DNA from: Nonomuraea helvata
GTDB taxonomy: Bacteria > Actinomycetota > Actinomycetes > Streptosporangiales > Streptosporangiaceae
Assembly (NCBI RefSeq): GCF_039535785.1
Contig: NZ_BAAAXV010000005.1
Span: forward strand, 1,426,001-1,490,000
DNA length: 64,000 bases
Direction: 5' to 3'
Made by a program: the position numbers and the translations under genes. Within the stretch, counting starts at the first letter, position 1, and each line of letters opens with the position of its first letter. Below the pieces are notes generated by a model, which saw only the letters and a program-made list of their open reading frames with translations, ran no database searches and was not told the DNA's origin. Shown one piece after another: positions 7,932 through 16,931 of the stretch.

Positions 7932-8998
7932 TCGCCGACCGGGTCCGGGACGCCGCCCTGAGCCTGCCCGAGGCCCCCGCCTACCTTTACGACCTGCCCG
8001 CGCTGGACGAGCACGCCGCGTCCGTACGGCGGGCGCTCCCTGGCATCGAGCTGTACTACGCCGTCAAGGCCAACCCGGACGCCGAGCTGCTGCGCGTGCT
8101 TGCGGGCCACGTGGACGGGTTCGAGGTGTCGTCGGGCGGCGAGCACGCGCATGTCACGAGCCTGTTCCCGGGCGGGCGAGTGGCGCTCGGCGGCCCCGGC
8201 AAGACCGACGCCGAGCTGCGCCTGCCCCACCACCGCATCCACGTCGAGTCCCCGAACGAGCTGCGCCGCCTCCTCGACACCGGCCTGGAGGCCGACGTGC
8301 TGCTCAGGCTCAACCCCGACCTCCCCGTCGAGGGCGCCGCGCTCACGATGAGCGGGCCGTTCGGCATGGACGAGCAGGGCGTGGCCGAGTGCCTGCCGCT
8401 GTTCACCGACCGGGTACGGCTGCGCGGCCTGCACACCCACCTGGCCAGCGGCCTGGACGCGGCCCAGCTCCTGACACTGGCCGGGAGCCTGCTGGACAAC
8501 GGGTACGACGAGGTCAACCTGGGCGGCGGCATGGCGGTCTCGTACGCCGCGCCCGGGTCGCGCTTCGACTGGGCAGGCTATGGGCGCGGCCTGGCGGCGC
8601 TCGGCCGGGGGCGGACACTGCGCATCGAGCCCGGCAGGGCGCTGACCGCGTACTGCGGCTACTACGTGACCAGGGTCGTGGACGTGAAGCGGGTGCGCGG
8701 CGAGGCGTACGCGGTCCTGCTGGGCGGCACCCACCACCTGCGCACCCCGGCGACGAAGGGCCACGACCAGCCGTTCACGATCCTGCCGACGGGCAAGGGG
8801 CAGGGCGTGGCCGACGAGCCGATCACCTTCGTCGGCCAGCTATGCACCCCAAAAGACGTTTTTTCCCGAAAAATCGTGAGCTCGGCGTACATCGGGGACA
8901 CGGTGGTGTTCGAGATGGCCGGCGCCTACGCCTGGAACATCTCGCACCACGACTTCCTCATGCATCCGAAGCCGGCGTTCCGCTATCTAGGAGCCTGA
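7928..8998 (+). CDS. type III PLP-dependent decarboxylase of siderophore operon (PvsE-like)
   Basis: Fold-III pyridoxal-phosphate decarboxylase related to diaminopimelate/ornithine decarboxylases, 356 residues, somewhat shorter than the ~400 usual for LysA. The PLP lysine lies in YYAVKANP near residue 45; HTHLASG, the glycine-rich phosphate-binding EVNLGGGM and EPGRAL follow, and GQLCTPKD supplies the catalytic cysteine region from the second domain. In vibrioferrin and achromobactin pathways this enzyme removes the serine carboxylate to leave an ethanolamine unit. Last gene of the operon; no exporter gene follows. Its 3' end overlaps the opposing adnB gene by 41 bp. Confidence 0.85.
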   Translation: MIADRVRDAALSLPEAPAYLYDLPALDEHAASVRRALPGIELYYAVKANPDAELLRVLAGHVDGFEVSSGGEHAHVTSLFPGGRVALGGPGKTDAELRLPHHRIHVESPNELRRLLDTGLEADVLLRLNPDLPVEGAALTMSGPFGMDEQGVAECLPLFTDRVRLRGLHTHLASGLDAAQLLTLAGSLLDNGYDEVNLGGGMAVSYAAPGSRFDWAGYGRGLAALGRGRTLRIEPGRALTAYCGYYVTRVVDVKRVRGEAYAVLLGGTHHLRTPATKGHDQPFTILPTGKGQGVADEPITFVGQLCTPKDVFSRKIVSSAYIGDTVVFEMAGAYAWNISHHDFLMHPKPAFRYLGA

Positions 8999-11900
8999 CG
9001 CCCTCGATGAGCGCGACCAGGCCGTCGGCGTCGAGCAGGTTGACGGGCCGTACGGTGCGGTTGGCGCGTACGTAGTGGAAGGCCGCCCGCACCTTCTCCA
9101 GCGGCACGCCCGCCAGGTGCGACCAGGCCAGCCGGTACGCGGCCAGCTGCACCGACGCCACCCTGGCGGCCTTGCCCTTGGGCGGCTGGCCGGTCTTCCA
9201 GTCGACGACCTCGTAGCCGCCGTCGGGCAGCTCGAAGACCGCGTCCATCCGCCCGCGCACCAGCCGGTCGGCGATCATGGTCTCGAACGGCACCTCCAGG
9301 TCGACCGGCCGCCGATCGGCCCACTCGCTCGCCTCGAACCGCTCCTGCAGCTCGGCCAGGCGCACATCGGCCTCTTCGAGCTCCTCGTCGTACAGCTCCA
9401 GGTCGTCGATGAGGCGCTGCTGGTCCCACCGCGTCTCCAGCCACTTGTGGAACGACGTGCCCCGGCGCGCCAGCGGCGCGGGCTGCACCGGCACGGGGCG
9501 GCGGATCCTGCGGGCCAGCTCGCGCGGGTCGCCGGCCAGCGTGACCAGCGACGACACGGTCAGCTTCGTCGGCAGCTCGACGACCGTGGCGGGCCGGCGG
9601 CGGTTCAGCTCGCGCTCGCGCAGCAGCAGGTCGGTGTCGCGCTCCCAGGCCCGTAGGCGCTCCTCCTCGAACGTCCGCAGCGGCTCGTCCTCCTCCTCCG
9701 CGAGTGCGCCCGCCAGCGCGTCCTCGACGAGCCTGGCGCCGTCCAGGACGGACTCGTAGCGCAGGCCCTCGGGCGTGACCGGCCAGACGGCCTCGGCGGG
9801 CTCGGCGAGCAGCGGGTTGGTGGCGCCCTCCGCCTGCCGGTCGGCCCAGAACGAGACGCGGTCGGCGGTGTCGCGGATCTCCAGCAGGAAGTCGGACGGC
9901 TCCAGGGGCTTGGTGGCGCTGCCCCACCGGTAGCCGGAGGCGATCAGGTGGTAGTGGGCGCGGGTGACGGCCACGTACGCGAGCCTGCGCTCCTCCATCA
10001 GGTCGCGCTCGCGGCAGTGCTCGTCGAACGCGGCCAGCTCCTCCTTGCTCAGCCCGCTCAGCCTGGGCAGGTCGGCGGCGTCGCCGCGCAGGGCGTAGGG
10101 GAGTTTGCGCGGGTTCTCGGTCCAGCGGCTGTTCATGACCGGTGTGGCGGGGAAGATGCTGCCGGTCGCGATCGTCCCCTTGGAGCTGACGAGCTGCGAC
10201 AGCCCCGGCACGACCACGATGGGCCACTCCAGGCCCTTGGAGGCGTGCACGGTCATGAGCTTGACGCTGTTGCTGTCGCCGACCCGGCCCGCCTCCAGCC
10301 CGAACTCCTCGCTCTCCGCCGCCTGGAGGTAGGCCAGGAACGCCCCGAGCGTCGGATCCTCGGCGTCGCCCGCGAACCTGGACGCCGCGTCGATGAACGC
10401 GTCCAGATCGGCCCGCGCCGCGAACGCGCTCGCCGTCCCGCTGCGCGCGGCCACCTCGACGTCGAGCCCGAGCGTCCGCTCGACCTCGGTGATCAGGTCG
10501 GGGAGAGGCTGCGCGGTGTGCGCCCTCAGCCGGCGCAGCTCGTGGGCGAGCGCGACGAGCCTGGTGCGGGCCAGCGGCGAGAACGGCTCCAGCCACTCCT
10601 CCCTGTCGGGCAGCTCGTCCAGCGCGTCCACCAGACTGCCGCGCTCTTCGGCCAGGTCGGCGACCACCTGGTCGAGCGGGTCCTCCTCGCGCCCGCTCTC
10701 GCTCAGCTCGCGGGCCAGCTGCCTGGCCTGCTCCCCCAGCACCCGCAGGTCGGCCGGGCCGATCCGCCAGCGCGGCCCGGCCAGGAGCCTGGCCAGCGCG
10801 TCGCCCGCTGTCGCGTCGTACAGGACGCGGAGGGTGGCCACGATGTCGGTCACCTCGGGCACGGTCAGCAGGCCGCCGAGCCCGACCACCTCGACCGGGA
10901 TGTCGCGTTCTTCGAGCGCCCTGCGCAGCGCGGGGAACTGCGATCGCTTGCGCGCGAGGATCGCCACGTCCTGGGGCTGGATGGCGAGCGTCTTCTTGCG
11001 CTCCTTCTCGCCCCAGGGCATGCCGTCGGGTGCGACCTCCTGGCCGAGGATCTTGGCGATGCCGTCGGCGATCCACCTGGCCTCGTCCTCGGCGGTCTCG
11101 TGGAAGGCGCACGTGACGCGGCCCCGGTCGACCCGGTTGGGGCCGGGGACCAGGACCGGCACCTCGCGGGCCTCCATGCGCAGCGGGAGCTGGACGCGGG
11201 CGGCGACGTCGAGGACGCGGTCGCCGTTGCGGAAGCTGACGCTGAGCTGGCGGACCTCGGCGGCGTCGCCGGTGCTGGTGCGGAAGTCACGCGGGAAGCG
11301 ACGGAGGTTGCCCGCGGAGGCGCCGCGCCAGCCGTAGATCGACTGGCAGGGGTCGCCCACGGCGGTGACCGGGTGGCCGCCGCCGTACAGGGAGCGGAGC
11401 AGGACGAGCTGGGCGTGGCTGGTGTCCTGGTATTCGTCGAGCAGGACCACGGAGTAGCGGGCGCGCTCGATCTCGCCGACCTCCTTGTGGTTGGCGGCGA
11501 TCCGGGCGGCCAGCGACATCTGGTCGCCGTAGTCGATGACCTCACGGGCGCGCTTGAGCCGTTCGTACGCCTCCACCAGCGGCAGCAGCTGCTCCCTGGC
11601 GGCCTGCACGCTGAGCGGCTTGCGCTGGGCCACGGTCGTCCTGCCGGTCAGCGCGTCGTGCCGGTCCTGGAGCCACTCCCCCACCCGCCGCACGTCGCCG
11701 GACGCGCGCAGGTGCTCCGACAGCTCCCCGGCGAGCTCCAGCACCGCCGCGGTGACCGACGGCGGGCCCAGCTCGATGCGGTCCATCGGCCCGTCGTACA
11801 TCGCCACCACCCGCGAGGCGAGCTGCCACGACACGGCCGGCGTGACCAGGCGCATGGTCGGCTCGAGGCCCTCGCGCAGGGCGTGGTCGGTGACCAGGCG

Positions 11901-12236
11901 GGCGGCGTAGGCGTGGTAGGTGGACACGGTCGGCTCGTTGTCGAGCGCGCCCGGCTCGACCAGGCCGGCCTCGGCCAGGCCGGTCAGCCGCTCCCTGACC
12001 CTGGTGGCCAGCTCGGCGGCGGCCTTGCGGGTGAAGGTCAGGCCCAGCACGTTCTCGGGCTTGACCAGGCCGTTGGCGACGAGCCAGACCACGCGCCCGG
12101 CCATGGTCTCGCTCTTGCCCGAGCCCGCGCCGGCCATGACGACCATCGGCTCCAGGGGGGACTCGATGACCGCGGCCTGCTCACGGGTGGGCGGCAGGAT
12201 GCCGAGCTTGCCGGCGAGTTCGGCGGGGGTCAGCAC
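8958..12236 (-). CDS. adnB: AdnB helicase-nuclease subunit
   Basis: Motor/nuclease subunit of the actinobacterial double-strand-break resection enzyme AdnAB. 1092 residues, close to the mycobacterial protein. N-terminal UvrD-type helicase: Walker A AGAGSGKS at 35-42, LTFTRKAAAEL, Walker B LLDEYQDTSHAQ, GDPCQSIYGWRGA, LMTVHASKGLEWPIV. C-terminal RecB-type nuclease: RGRMDAVF, VVDWKTGQPP and QLAAYRLAW, with the catalytic Asp and Lys present. The GTG at 12234-12236 overlaps the adnA stop by seven bases. An open frame continues upstream inside adnA in another frame; it is a composition artefact. Convergent with the siderophore operon. Confidence 0.92.
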   Translation of the reverse strand: MLTPAELAGKLGILPPTREQAAVIESPLEPMVVMAGAGSGKSETMAGRVVWLVANGLVKPENVLGLTFTRKAAAELATRVRERLTGLAEAGLVEPGALDNEPTVSTYHAYAARLVTDHALREGLEPTMRLVTPAVSWQLASRVVAMYDGPMDRIELGPPSVTAAVLELAGELSEHLRASGDVRRVGEWLQDRHDALTGRTTVAQRKPLSVQAAREQLLPLVEAYERLKRAREVIDYGDQMSLAARIAANHKEVGEIERARYSVVLLDEYQDTSHAQLVLLRSLYGGGHPVTAVGDPCQSIYGWRGASAGNLRRFPRDFRTSTGDAAEVRQLSVSFRNGDRVLDVAARVQLPLRMEAREVPVLVPGPNRVDRGRVTCAFHETAEDEARWIADGIAKILGQEVAPDGMPWGEKERKKTLAIQPQDVAILARKRSQFPALRRALEERDIPVEVVGLGGLLTVPEVTDIVATLRVLYDATAGDALARLLAGPRWRIGPADLRVLGEQARQLARELSESGREEDPLDQVVADLAEERGSLVDALDELPDREEWLEPFSPLARTRLVALAHELRRLRAHTAQPLPDLITEVERTLGLDVEVAARSGTASAFAARADLDAFIDAASRFAGDAEDPTLGAFLAYLQAAESEEFGLEAGRVGDSNSVKLMTVHASKGLEWPIVVVPGLSQLVSSKGTIATGSIFPATPVMNSRWTENPRKLPYALRGDAADLPRLSGLSKEELAAFDEHCRERDLMEERRLAYVAVTRAHYHLIASGYRWGSATKPLEPSDFLLEIRDTADRVSFWADRQAEGATNPLLAEPAEAVWPVTPEGLRYESVLDGARLVEDALAGALAEEEDEPLRTFEEERLRAWERDTDLLLRERELNRRRPATVVELPTKLTVSSLVTLAGDPRELARRIRRPVPVQPAPLARRGTSFHKWLETRWDQQRLIDDLELYDEELEEADVRLAELQERFEASEWADRRPVDLEVPFETMIADRLVRGRMDAVFELPDGGYEVVDWKTGQPPKGKAARVASVQLAAYRLAWSHLAGVPLEKVRAAFHYVRANRTVRPVNLLDADGLVALIEGVRLLDSGTPASDA

Positions 12237-15200
12237 ACCTGGCCCCCGTTGTCGTTGACCGGGCAGCTGGCCCTGGCCGCGCAGGTGCGGCAGCCGTCGT
12301 TGACCTTGGCCTGGAAGAACGGCCCCGACATGCCGGTCGCCACCGTGTCGACCAGGTCCTTGGCCCAGCCGGGATCCTTGTCCTCCGACAGCGGGGGCTG
12401 GGCCTGCTCCAGTGCCTCCTTCTTGCCCGCCGCCTTGCCGACCTGGACCAGTGCGGCGCCGCCCGGCTCGGTCATGCCGTGCCGCGCGAACGCGCCGAGC
12501 AGCGCGGCGAGCTGGTAGACGCCGAGCTGGGGATGGCGGTCGAGGTCGCCGGGCTTGGGCTTGGAGCCGCCGGTCTTGAGGTCGATGATCACCGCGCGGT
12601 TGTCGGAGTCGCGCTCGACCCGGTCGACGCGGCCCTTGATCTGGACGCCCTCCGACACCATCGCCGTGAACGCCTCCTCCAGGGCCACCAGTTCGCGCGG
12701 ATTCTCCTTGTGCCAGCGCAGGAACTTGCCGATCATCTGCTCGGCGACCTGGCGCTGCTTGCGGTTGTACCAGACGCCGCCGAAGTCGAGGTCGTTCCAG
12801 ACCTGGTCGAGGCGGTCGCCCAGGAGGTCCTCGCTGGGCAGGTCGGTGGAGGCCAGGACGGCCAGGGCATGGATGATGTTGCCGAGGCCCTGGGCGGTGC
12901 TGGTGCCCGCGGCGCCGACGGCCGTCTCCAGGAGCCAGCGCAGGCCGCACTTGGTGAAGCTCTCGACCGCCGAGGGCGAGATGTTCACGATGTCGTCGGG
13001 CCAGCTCAGGGGGCGGTCGTCGGAGATGGGCGTGAGGGCGTACCAGTCGTTGGGGTGGGCGCCCTGGACGCCCGCCGCGGCGAGCCGGGCGAGCTGCTTG
13101 GCGGCACTTTGGCGGATTTTTCGGGGTTTGGTGGGATCGGTCACCGCGCTGCGGAGGTCGGCCACCAGCGCGGACATGTTCAGCCAGCGGGCCCGGTCGT
13201 CGACCGTGGCCGAGTCCACCGCGCCCGGCATCAGCTCCGACAGGAACCTGGAAGGCCGCTCGTCGGTGTCCTCGCCGCCCACCGCGGTCACCACGAGCCT
13301 GCGCCTGGCCCTGGTGACGGCCACGTAGAACAGCCTGCGCTCCTCGGCCAGCAGCTTGGAGACCAGGGAGGCGGCGTTCGGCTCGGTGCCCTCGACCACC
13401 TCGACGAGGTCCTCCACGCCGAGCAGGGAGCCGCGCAGGCGCAGGTCGGGCCAGACGCCCTCCTGCACGCCCGCGACGACCACGACGTCCCATTCGAGGC
13501 CCTTGGAGCGGTGGGCGGTCAGCACGCGTACGGCGTCGCCGTCGGGGGCCCGGTCGGCCAGCGTGTCGCCGGGGATCTCCTGGGCGGCCAGGTCGTCGAT
13601 GAACACCTCGGGACCCGCCTTGGGCATCCGGTCCACGAACCTGGCCGCGTGGTCGAACAGCGCCACCACGGCGTCGAGGTCGCGGTCGGCCTGCGCTCCC
13701 CTGGGGCCGCCGTGCATGCTCAGCTCGGTCCAGCGCCCGGCCAGGCCGCTGGCGTGCCACACGGTCCACAGGAGGTCTTCGGCGGTGCCCTCCTGCGCCG
13801 CGGCCTCGCGGGCGGCGGCGAGCAGCTTGGCCACGCGTTCGGCGGGCAGGGCGATGTGAGGCTCCACCCGGGTCAGCTCGCGGACGTCCTGGACGGCCGC
13901 GACCAGCAGCTCCCCTGACGACCGTGTCCCCTCCGCCTCGTTCTCCGCGATCTTGAGTGCGCGGCGGAGGCGGCGTACGCCGATCATGTCCGTGCCACCG
14001 AGCGGCCCCGTCAGCAGCTCCTCGGCCACGCCCTCGTCGAGCTGGGCCGCGTCCAGGGCCACCCGCAGCATGGTGAGCAGCGGCCGCACGCCGGGCTCCT
14101 GCGCGATCGGCACCTCGTCGCCCGCGATCATCGTGGGCACGCCCGCGTTGACCAGCGCCCGCCGCAGCAGCGGCACCTGGCGTTTGGCCGAGCGCACCAG
14201 CACGGCCATCCGGTGCCACGGCACCCCGTCGATCAGGTGGGCGCGGCGCAGCGTGTCGGCCACGATCGCCGCCTCCTGGCTGGTGCTGTCGGCCAGCAGC
14301 ACCCGCGTGTCACCCGGCTCCGCCTCGGACAGCGGCACCAGGTCGCGATGGTCGTGCTCGTGCCCGTACGCGTGGTCGGGCATGGGGGCGACGGGCAGGC
14401 GGGCCGCGACCCGGCGGGAGGCCTCGAGCAGGTCGGCCCCGCTCCTGCGGCACACCCGCAGCGCCAGCACCGGCGCGTCGCGGCCGTCGCGGGTCTTGAA
14501 GCGCTCGGGGAACTTCATGATGCCCTGCACGTCGGCGCCCCTGAACCCGTAGATCGACTGGTCGGGGTCGCCCACCGCGACCAGGTCGCGGCCGTCTCCC
14601 GCCAGCTGGGCCAGCAGCAGCTCCTGGGCGGGGTCGGTGTCCTGGTATTCGTCCACGAACACCACGTCGTGCGCCGCCCGCTCCCGCTCCCGCACCTCCG
14701 GCCTGGCGAGGAGCGCGGAGGCGGCCCCGATCAGCTCGGCGTAGTCGTAGGTCTCCTCCGGGTCGAGGTCGAACCTGTCCTGGTAGCGCTCGGCGAACCT
14801 GCCGGCCGCCATCCAGTCGCTCCTGCCGTGCAGCCTGCCGAGCGCGACCAGCCGCTCGCCGTCGAGCCCGCGCTCGTTGGCCCTGGACAGGAAGTCGCGC
14901 AACTCCTCGGCGAACCCCCGCGTCTTGAGCGGCTCGCGCAGCGACACCGGCCAGTCGAGCGCGCCGCTCTCCAGCTCGCCGTGGAGCAGCCGCCGGATCT
15001 CCAGCAGCTGCTCGGGGCCGGTCAGCAGGCGCGGCGGGGCCTTGCCCTCGAGCACGGACTCCCGGCGCAGCAGCGCGTACGCGTAGGAGTGGAAGGTCAG
15101 GGCCAGGGGCGAGCGGGTGGTGCGGCGCAGGCGGGCGGTGACGCGCTGGCGCAGCTCCTCGGCGGCCTTGCGGCTGAAGGTGAGGATGAGCACGCGCTCG

Positions 15201-15397
15201 GGGTCGAGGCCGCGCCGGTCGATCCTGTCGACCACGCTCTCCACGATCGTGGTGGTCTTGCCGGTGCCAGGACCTGCGAGAACGAGCAGCGGGCCGCTCT
15301 CGTGGGCGACCACGGCACGCTGGTGCTCGTCGAGCGCAGGGGGCACAACAGGGCCATCGCTGCCACGCCGCACCAAACGCCAGGTCTGACCACTCAC
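12230..15397 (-). CDS. adnA: AdnA helicase-nuclease subunit with Fe-S nuclease domain
   Basis: Partner of AdnB in end resection. 1055 residues from the GTG at 15395-15397, which has GGTGGAA upstream and begins just before the family's conserved start. Helicase motifs: AGPGTGKT at 41-48, LTFSRKAAEEL, VFVDEYQDTDPAQ, GDPDQSIYGFRGA, VLTAHRSKGLEWDVV. The C-terminal RecB-like nuclease has VIIDLKTGG and QLGVYQLAA. Cysteines KCGLRWLL before the nuclease core and CRTCAARASC at the end form the pattern of a 4Fe-4S cluster, as in AddB-type nucleases. Operon with adnB through a stop/start overlap. The open frame extends upstream to 15706 but crosses the promoter of the divergent gene. Confidence 0.93.
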   Translation of the reverse strand: MSGQTWRLVRRGSDGPVVPPALDEHQRAVVAHESGPLLVLAGPGTGKTTTIVESVVDRIDRRGLDPERVLILTFSRKAAEELRQRVTARLRRTTRSPLALTFHSYAYALLRRESVLEGKAPPRLLTGPEQLLEIRRLLHGELESGALDWPVSLREPLKTRGFAEELRDFLSRANERGLDGERLVALGRLHGRSDWMAAGRFAERYQDRFDLDPEETYDYAELIGAASALLARPEVRERERAAHDVVFVDEYQDTDPAQELLLAQLAGDGRDLVAVGDPDQSIYGFRGADVQGIMKFPERFKTRDGRDAPVLALRVCRRSGADLLEASRRVAARLPVAPMPDHAYGHEHDHRDLVPLSEAEPGDTRVLLADSTSQEAAIVADTLRRAHLIDGVPWHRMAVLVRSAKRQVPLLRRALVNAGVPTMIAGDEVPIAQEPGVRPLLTMLRVALDAAQLDEGVAEELLTGPLGGTDMIGVRRLRRALKIAENEAEGTRSSGELLVAAVQDVRELTRVEPHIALPAERVAKLLAAAREAAAQEGTAEDLLWTVWHASGLAGRWTELSMHGGPRGAQADRDLDAVVALFDHAARFVDRMPKAGPEVFIDDLAAQEIPGDTLADRAPDGDAVRVLTAHRSKGLEWDVVVVAGVQEGVWPDLRLRGSLLGVEDLVEVVEGTEPNAASLVSKLLAEERRLFYVAVTRARRRLVVTAVGGEDTDERPSRFLSELMPGAVDSATVDDRARWLNMSALVADLRSAVTDPTKPRKIRQSAAKQLARLAAAGVQGAHPNDWYALTPISDDRPLSWPDDIVNISPSAVESFTKCGLRWLLETAVGAAGTSTAQGLGNIIHALAVLASTDLPSEDLLGDRLDQVWNDLDFGGVWYNRKQRQVAEQMIGKFLRWHKENPRELVALEEAFTAMVSEGVQIKGRVDRVERDSDNRAVIIDLKTGGSKPKPGDLDRHPQLGVYQLAALLGAFARHGMTEPGGAALVQVGKAAGKKEALEQAQPPLSEDKDPGWAKDLVDTVATGMSGPFFQAKVNDGCRTCAARASCPVNDNGGQVC

Positions 15398-15530
15398 AGC
15401 ACTAGATTCCACCAGACCACAGGGACAGATCGTGCCGACTTGCCCGGTCTCCCCACGCGATCCGCCTACCGTATCGGGGCAAATCTCCACTTCCTCGCGC
15501 GACACGCCGCCTGATTTTCGCCATGGGCGT

Positions 15531-15572
15531 CTCGAGATATGTCTTGACAGTTCATATACGCGATATATCGTG
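15531..15572 (+). promoter_or_regulatory. promoter/operator of the methyltransferase gene
   Basis: TTGACA at 15544-15549 is a perfect -35 hexamer; TATCGT at 15566-15571, 16 bp further, is a plausible -10. It overlaps the perfect 10-bp palindrome CGATATATCG (15561-15570), and GATATGTCTTGAC lies at its left. GATATATC-type sites are typical operators of PadR-family repressors in actinomycetes (inference; no PadR gene is in the window). The start codon is only eight bases beyond the -10, implying a leaderless transcript. Confidence 0.6.
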
Positions 15573-15578
15573 TTTTTC

Positions 15579-16106
15579 ATGACGAAGACCGACAAGGGAT
15601 ACAAAGGCGTAGGCATGAAGGGCCCGATCGCCCGCTGGTACGCCACGAGCACCGGCAGGTCGCCCGACAGGTTCGCCGAGCAGGTCGTCCAGGTGCGGGA
15701 GCGCACCGGGCCGGGGAGCGAGATCCTGGAGGTGGCCCCCGGGCCCGGCTACCTGTCGATCGCCCTGGCCAGGACCGGCGACTACACGGTCACGGGGCTC
15801 GACATCAGCGAGACCTTCGTCGAGATCGCCCGCACGAAGGCGGCCGAGGCCGGGGTCGAGGTCGACTTCCTGGTCGGGAACGCCTCCGCGATGCCGTTCG
15901 AGGACGAGAGCTTCGACTTCGTCGTCTGCTGCGCGGCGTTCAAGAACTTCTCCGATCCCGTCGGAGCTCTCCAGGAGATGCACCGGGTGCTGCGGCCCGG
16001 CGGCCGCGCCCTCATCAACGACCTGCGACGTCCGTCTCTCGCCGCTGTCCCTGGAGGTCGACCTGCGGAAATGACCGCCGCGGAGCTCTCGCGCACGGAG
16101 CGTTGA
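15579..16106 (+). CDS. class I SAM-dependent methyltransferase, apparently C-terminally truncated
   Basis: Rossmann-fold methyltransferase. From the ATG at 15579: MTKTDKGYKG, motif I EVAPGPGYLSIALA, acidic loop end GLDIS, motif II NASAMPFEDESFDFVVC, motif III LRPGGRALINDLRR. Related proteins of this type usually continue for another 40-60 residues after LINDLRR; here the sequence changes to SLAAVPGG...RTER and stops after 175 residues, so the gene looks truncated or frame-disrupted. The AT-rich promoter is unlike the surrounding GC-rich DNA. It is divergent from adnA. Function and substrate unknown. Confidence 0.7.
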   Translation: MTKTDKGYKGVGMKGPIARWYATSTGRSPDRFAEQVVQVRERTGPGSEILEVAPGPGYLSIALARTGDYTVTGLDISETFVEIARTKAAEAGVEVDFLVGNASAMPFEDESFDFVVCCAAFKNFSDPVGALQEMHRVLRPGGRALINDLRRPSLAAVPGGRPAEMTAAELSRTER

Positions 16107-16127
16107 CCCTTGTAACGTAAGGTCAAC
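16102..16127. promoter_or_regulatory. inverted repeat GTTGACC-N12-GGTCAAC, MerR-type operator candidate
   Basis: Perfect 7-bp arms at 16102-16108 and 16121-16127, overlapping the stop of the truncated methyltransferase and ending 28 bp before the NUDIX gene. The left arm includes TTGACC, a good -35 element. MerR-family sites are typically such repeats placed between -35 and -10 of the target promoter. No MerR gene is in the window; the link is inference. Confidence 0.5.
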
Positions 16128-16155
16128 ATCTCGCCTTGGCGCGGAGGTCGATCGC

Positions 16156-16779
16156 ATGCGGTGGAAGGTCCACTCCGAGAGGTCGCTCTATGCCGACCAG
16201 TGGCTGGACATCCGCGTCGCCGATGTGGAGCTGCCCGACGGGCGCCGCCTCGACCACCGGCTCGTCCGCACGGCGCCCGGCGCGGGGGCGGTCGTCACCG
16301 ACGACCGGGACCAGGTGCTGCTGATCTGGCGGCACCGCTTCATCACCGACAGCTGGGGCTGGGAGATCCCGCTCGGGCGGGTGGAAGAGGGCGAGATGCC
16401 TCGGGACGCGGCGGCGCGCGAGGTCGAGGAGGAGACCGGCTGGCGCCCCGGGCCGCTGCGCCCGCTCCTGTCGATCCAGCCGGTGAACGGCATCGCCGAC
16501 AACCTCCACCACGTCTACCGCGCCGACTCGGCCACGCGCATCGGGCCGCCCACGGACCCGTGGGAGGCGGAGCGGGTGGAGTGGGTCCACGTCTCGGGGC
16601 TGCGCAAGCTCATCGAGAACGGCGAGATCGTCTGCGCCACCACCATGTCGTCGCTCCTCTACCTCATGGTGGAGAGCCTCCCCGCCGTCGGCCTGCGCCG
16701 GGCCGAGGACCTGCCCGGCGATCTGGGCTACGACCCCGATCGCCGGTTCCTCCTACCGGACCTCCCGGACCTCTTCTGA
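16156..16779 (+). CDS. NUDIX hydrolase (ADP-ribose pyrophosphatase-like)
   Basis: 207-residue NUDIX hydrolase. An N-terminal beta region (WKVHSERSLYADQWLDI) resembles ADP-ribose pyrophosphatases; the NUDIX box GRVEEGE...REVEEETGW follows near residues 75-97 with all metal-binding glutamates. The ATG at 16156 has GGAGG upstream. Possibly expressed from the MerR-like site just upstream. Substrate is inferred from family resemblance only (ADP-ribose or another nucleoside diphosphate compound). Confidence 0.85.
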   Translation: MRWKVHSERSLYADQWLDIRVADVELPDGRRLDHRLVRTAPGAGAVVTDDRDQVLLIWRHRFITDSWGWEIPLGRVEEGEMPRDAAAREVEEETGWRPGPLRPLLSIQPVNGIADNLHHVYRADSATRIGPPTDPWEAERVEWVHVSGLRKLIENGEIVCATTMSSLLYLMVESLPAVGLRRAEDLPGDLGYDPDRRFLLPDLPDLF

Positions 16780-16931
16780 CGCCGTACGGACAGCCGCGGG
16801 CTTCCGACCACCCAGCCGGTCGAGAAGACGCGTCGTCACGGCGGGCGACCCGTGGGCCTTCACGACCGGCCATGACAGCCGGCCGCTGACGTCGGCGCGT
16901 GCGGCCCGCCGTGCGGAGCCGTACAGGGTGA

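Noticed and set aside
12237..14219. N-terminal extension of adnB to 14219
   Set aside because: Lies inside adnA in another frame, low-complexity Arg/Gly/Ala; the true helicase starts at GTG 12236.
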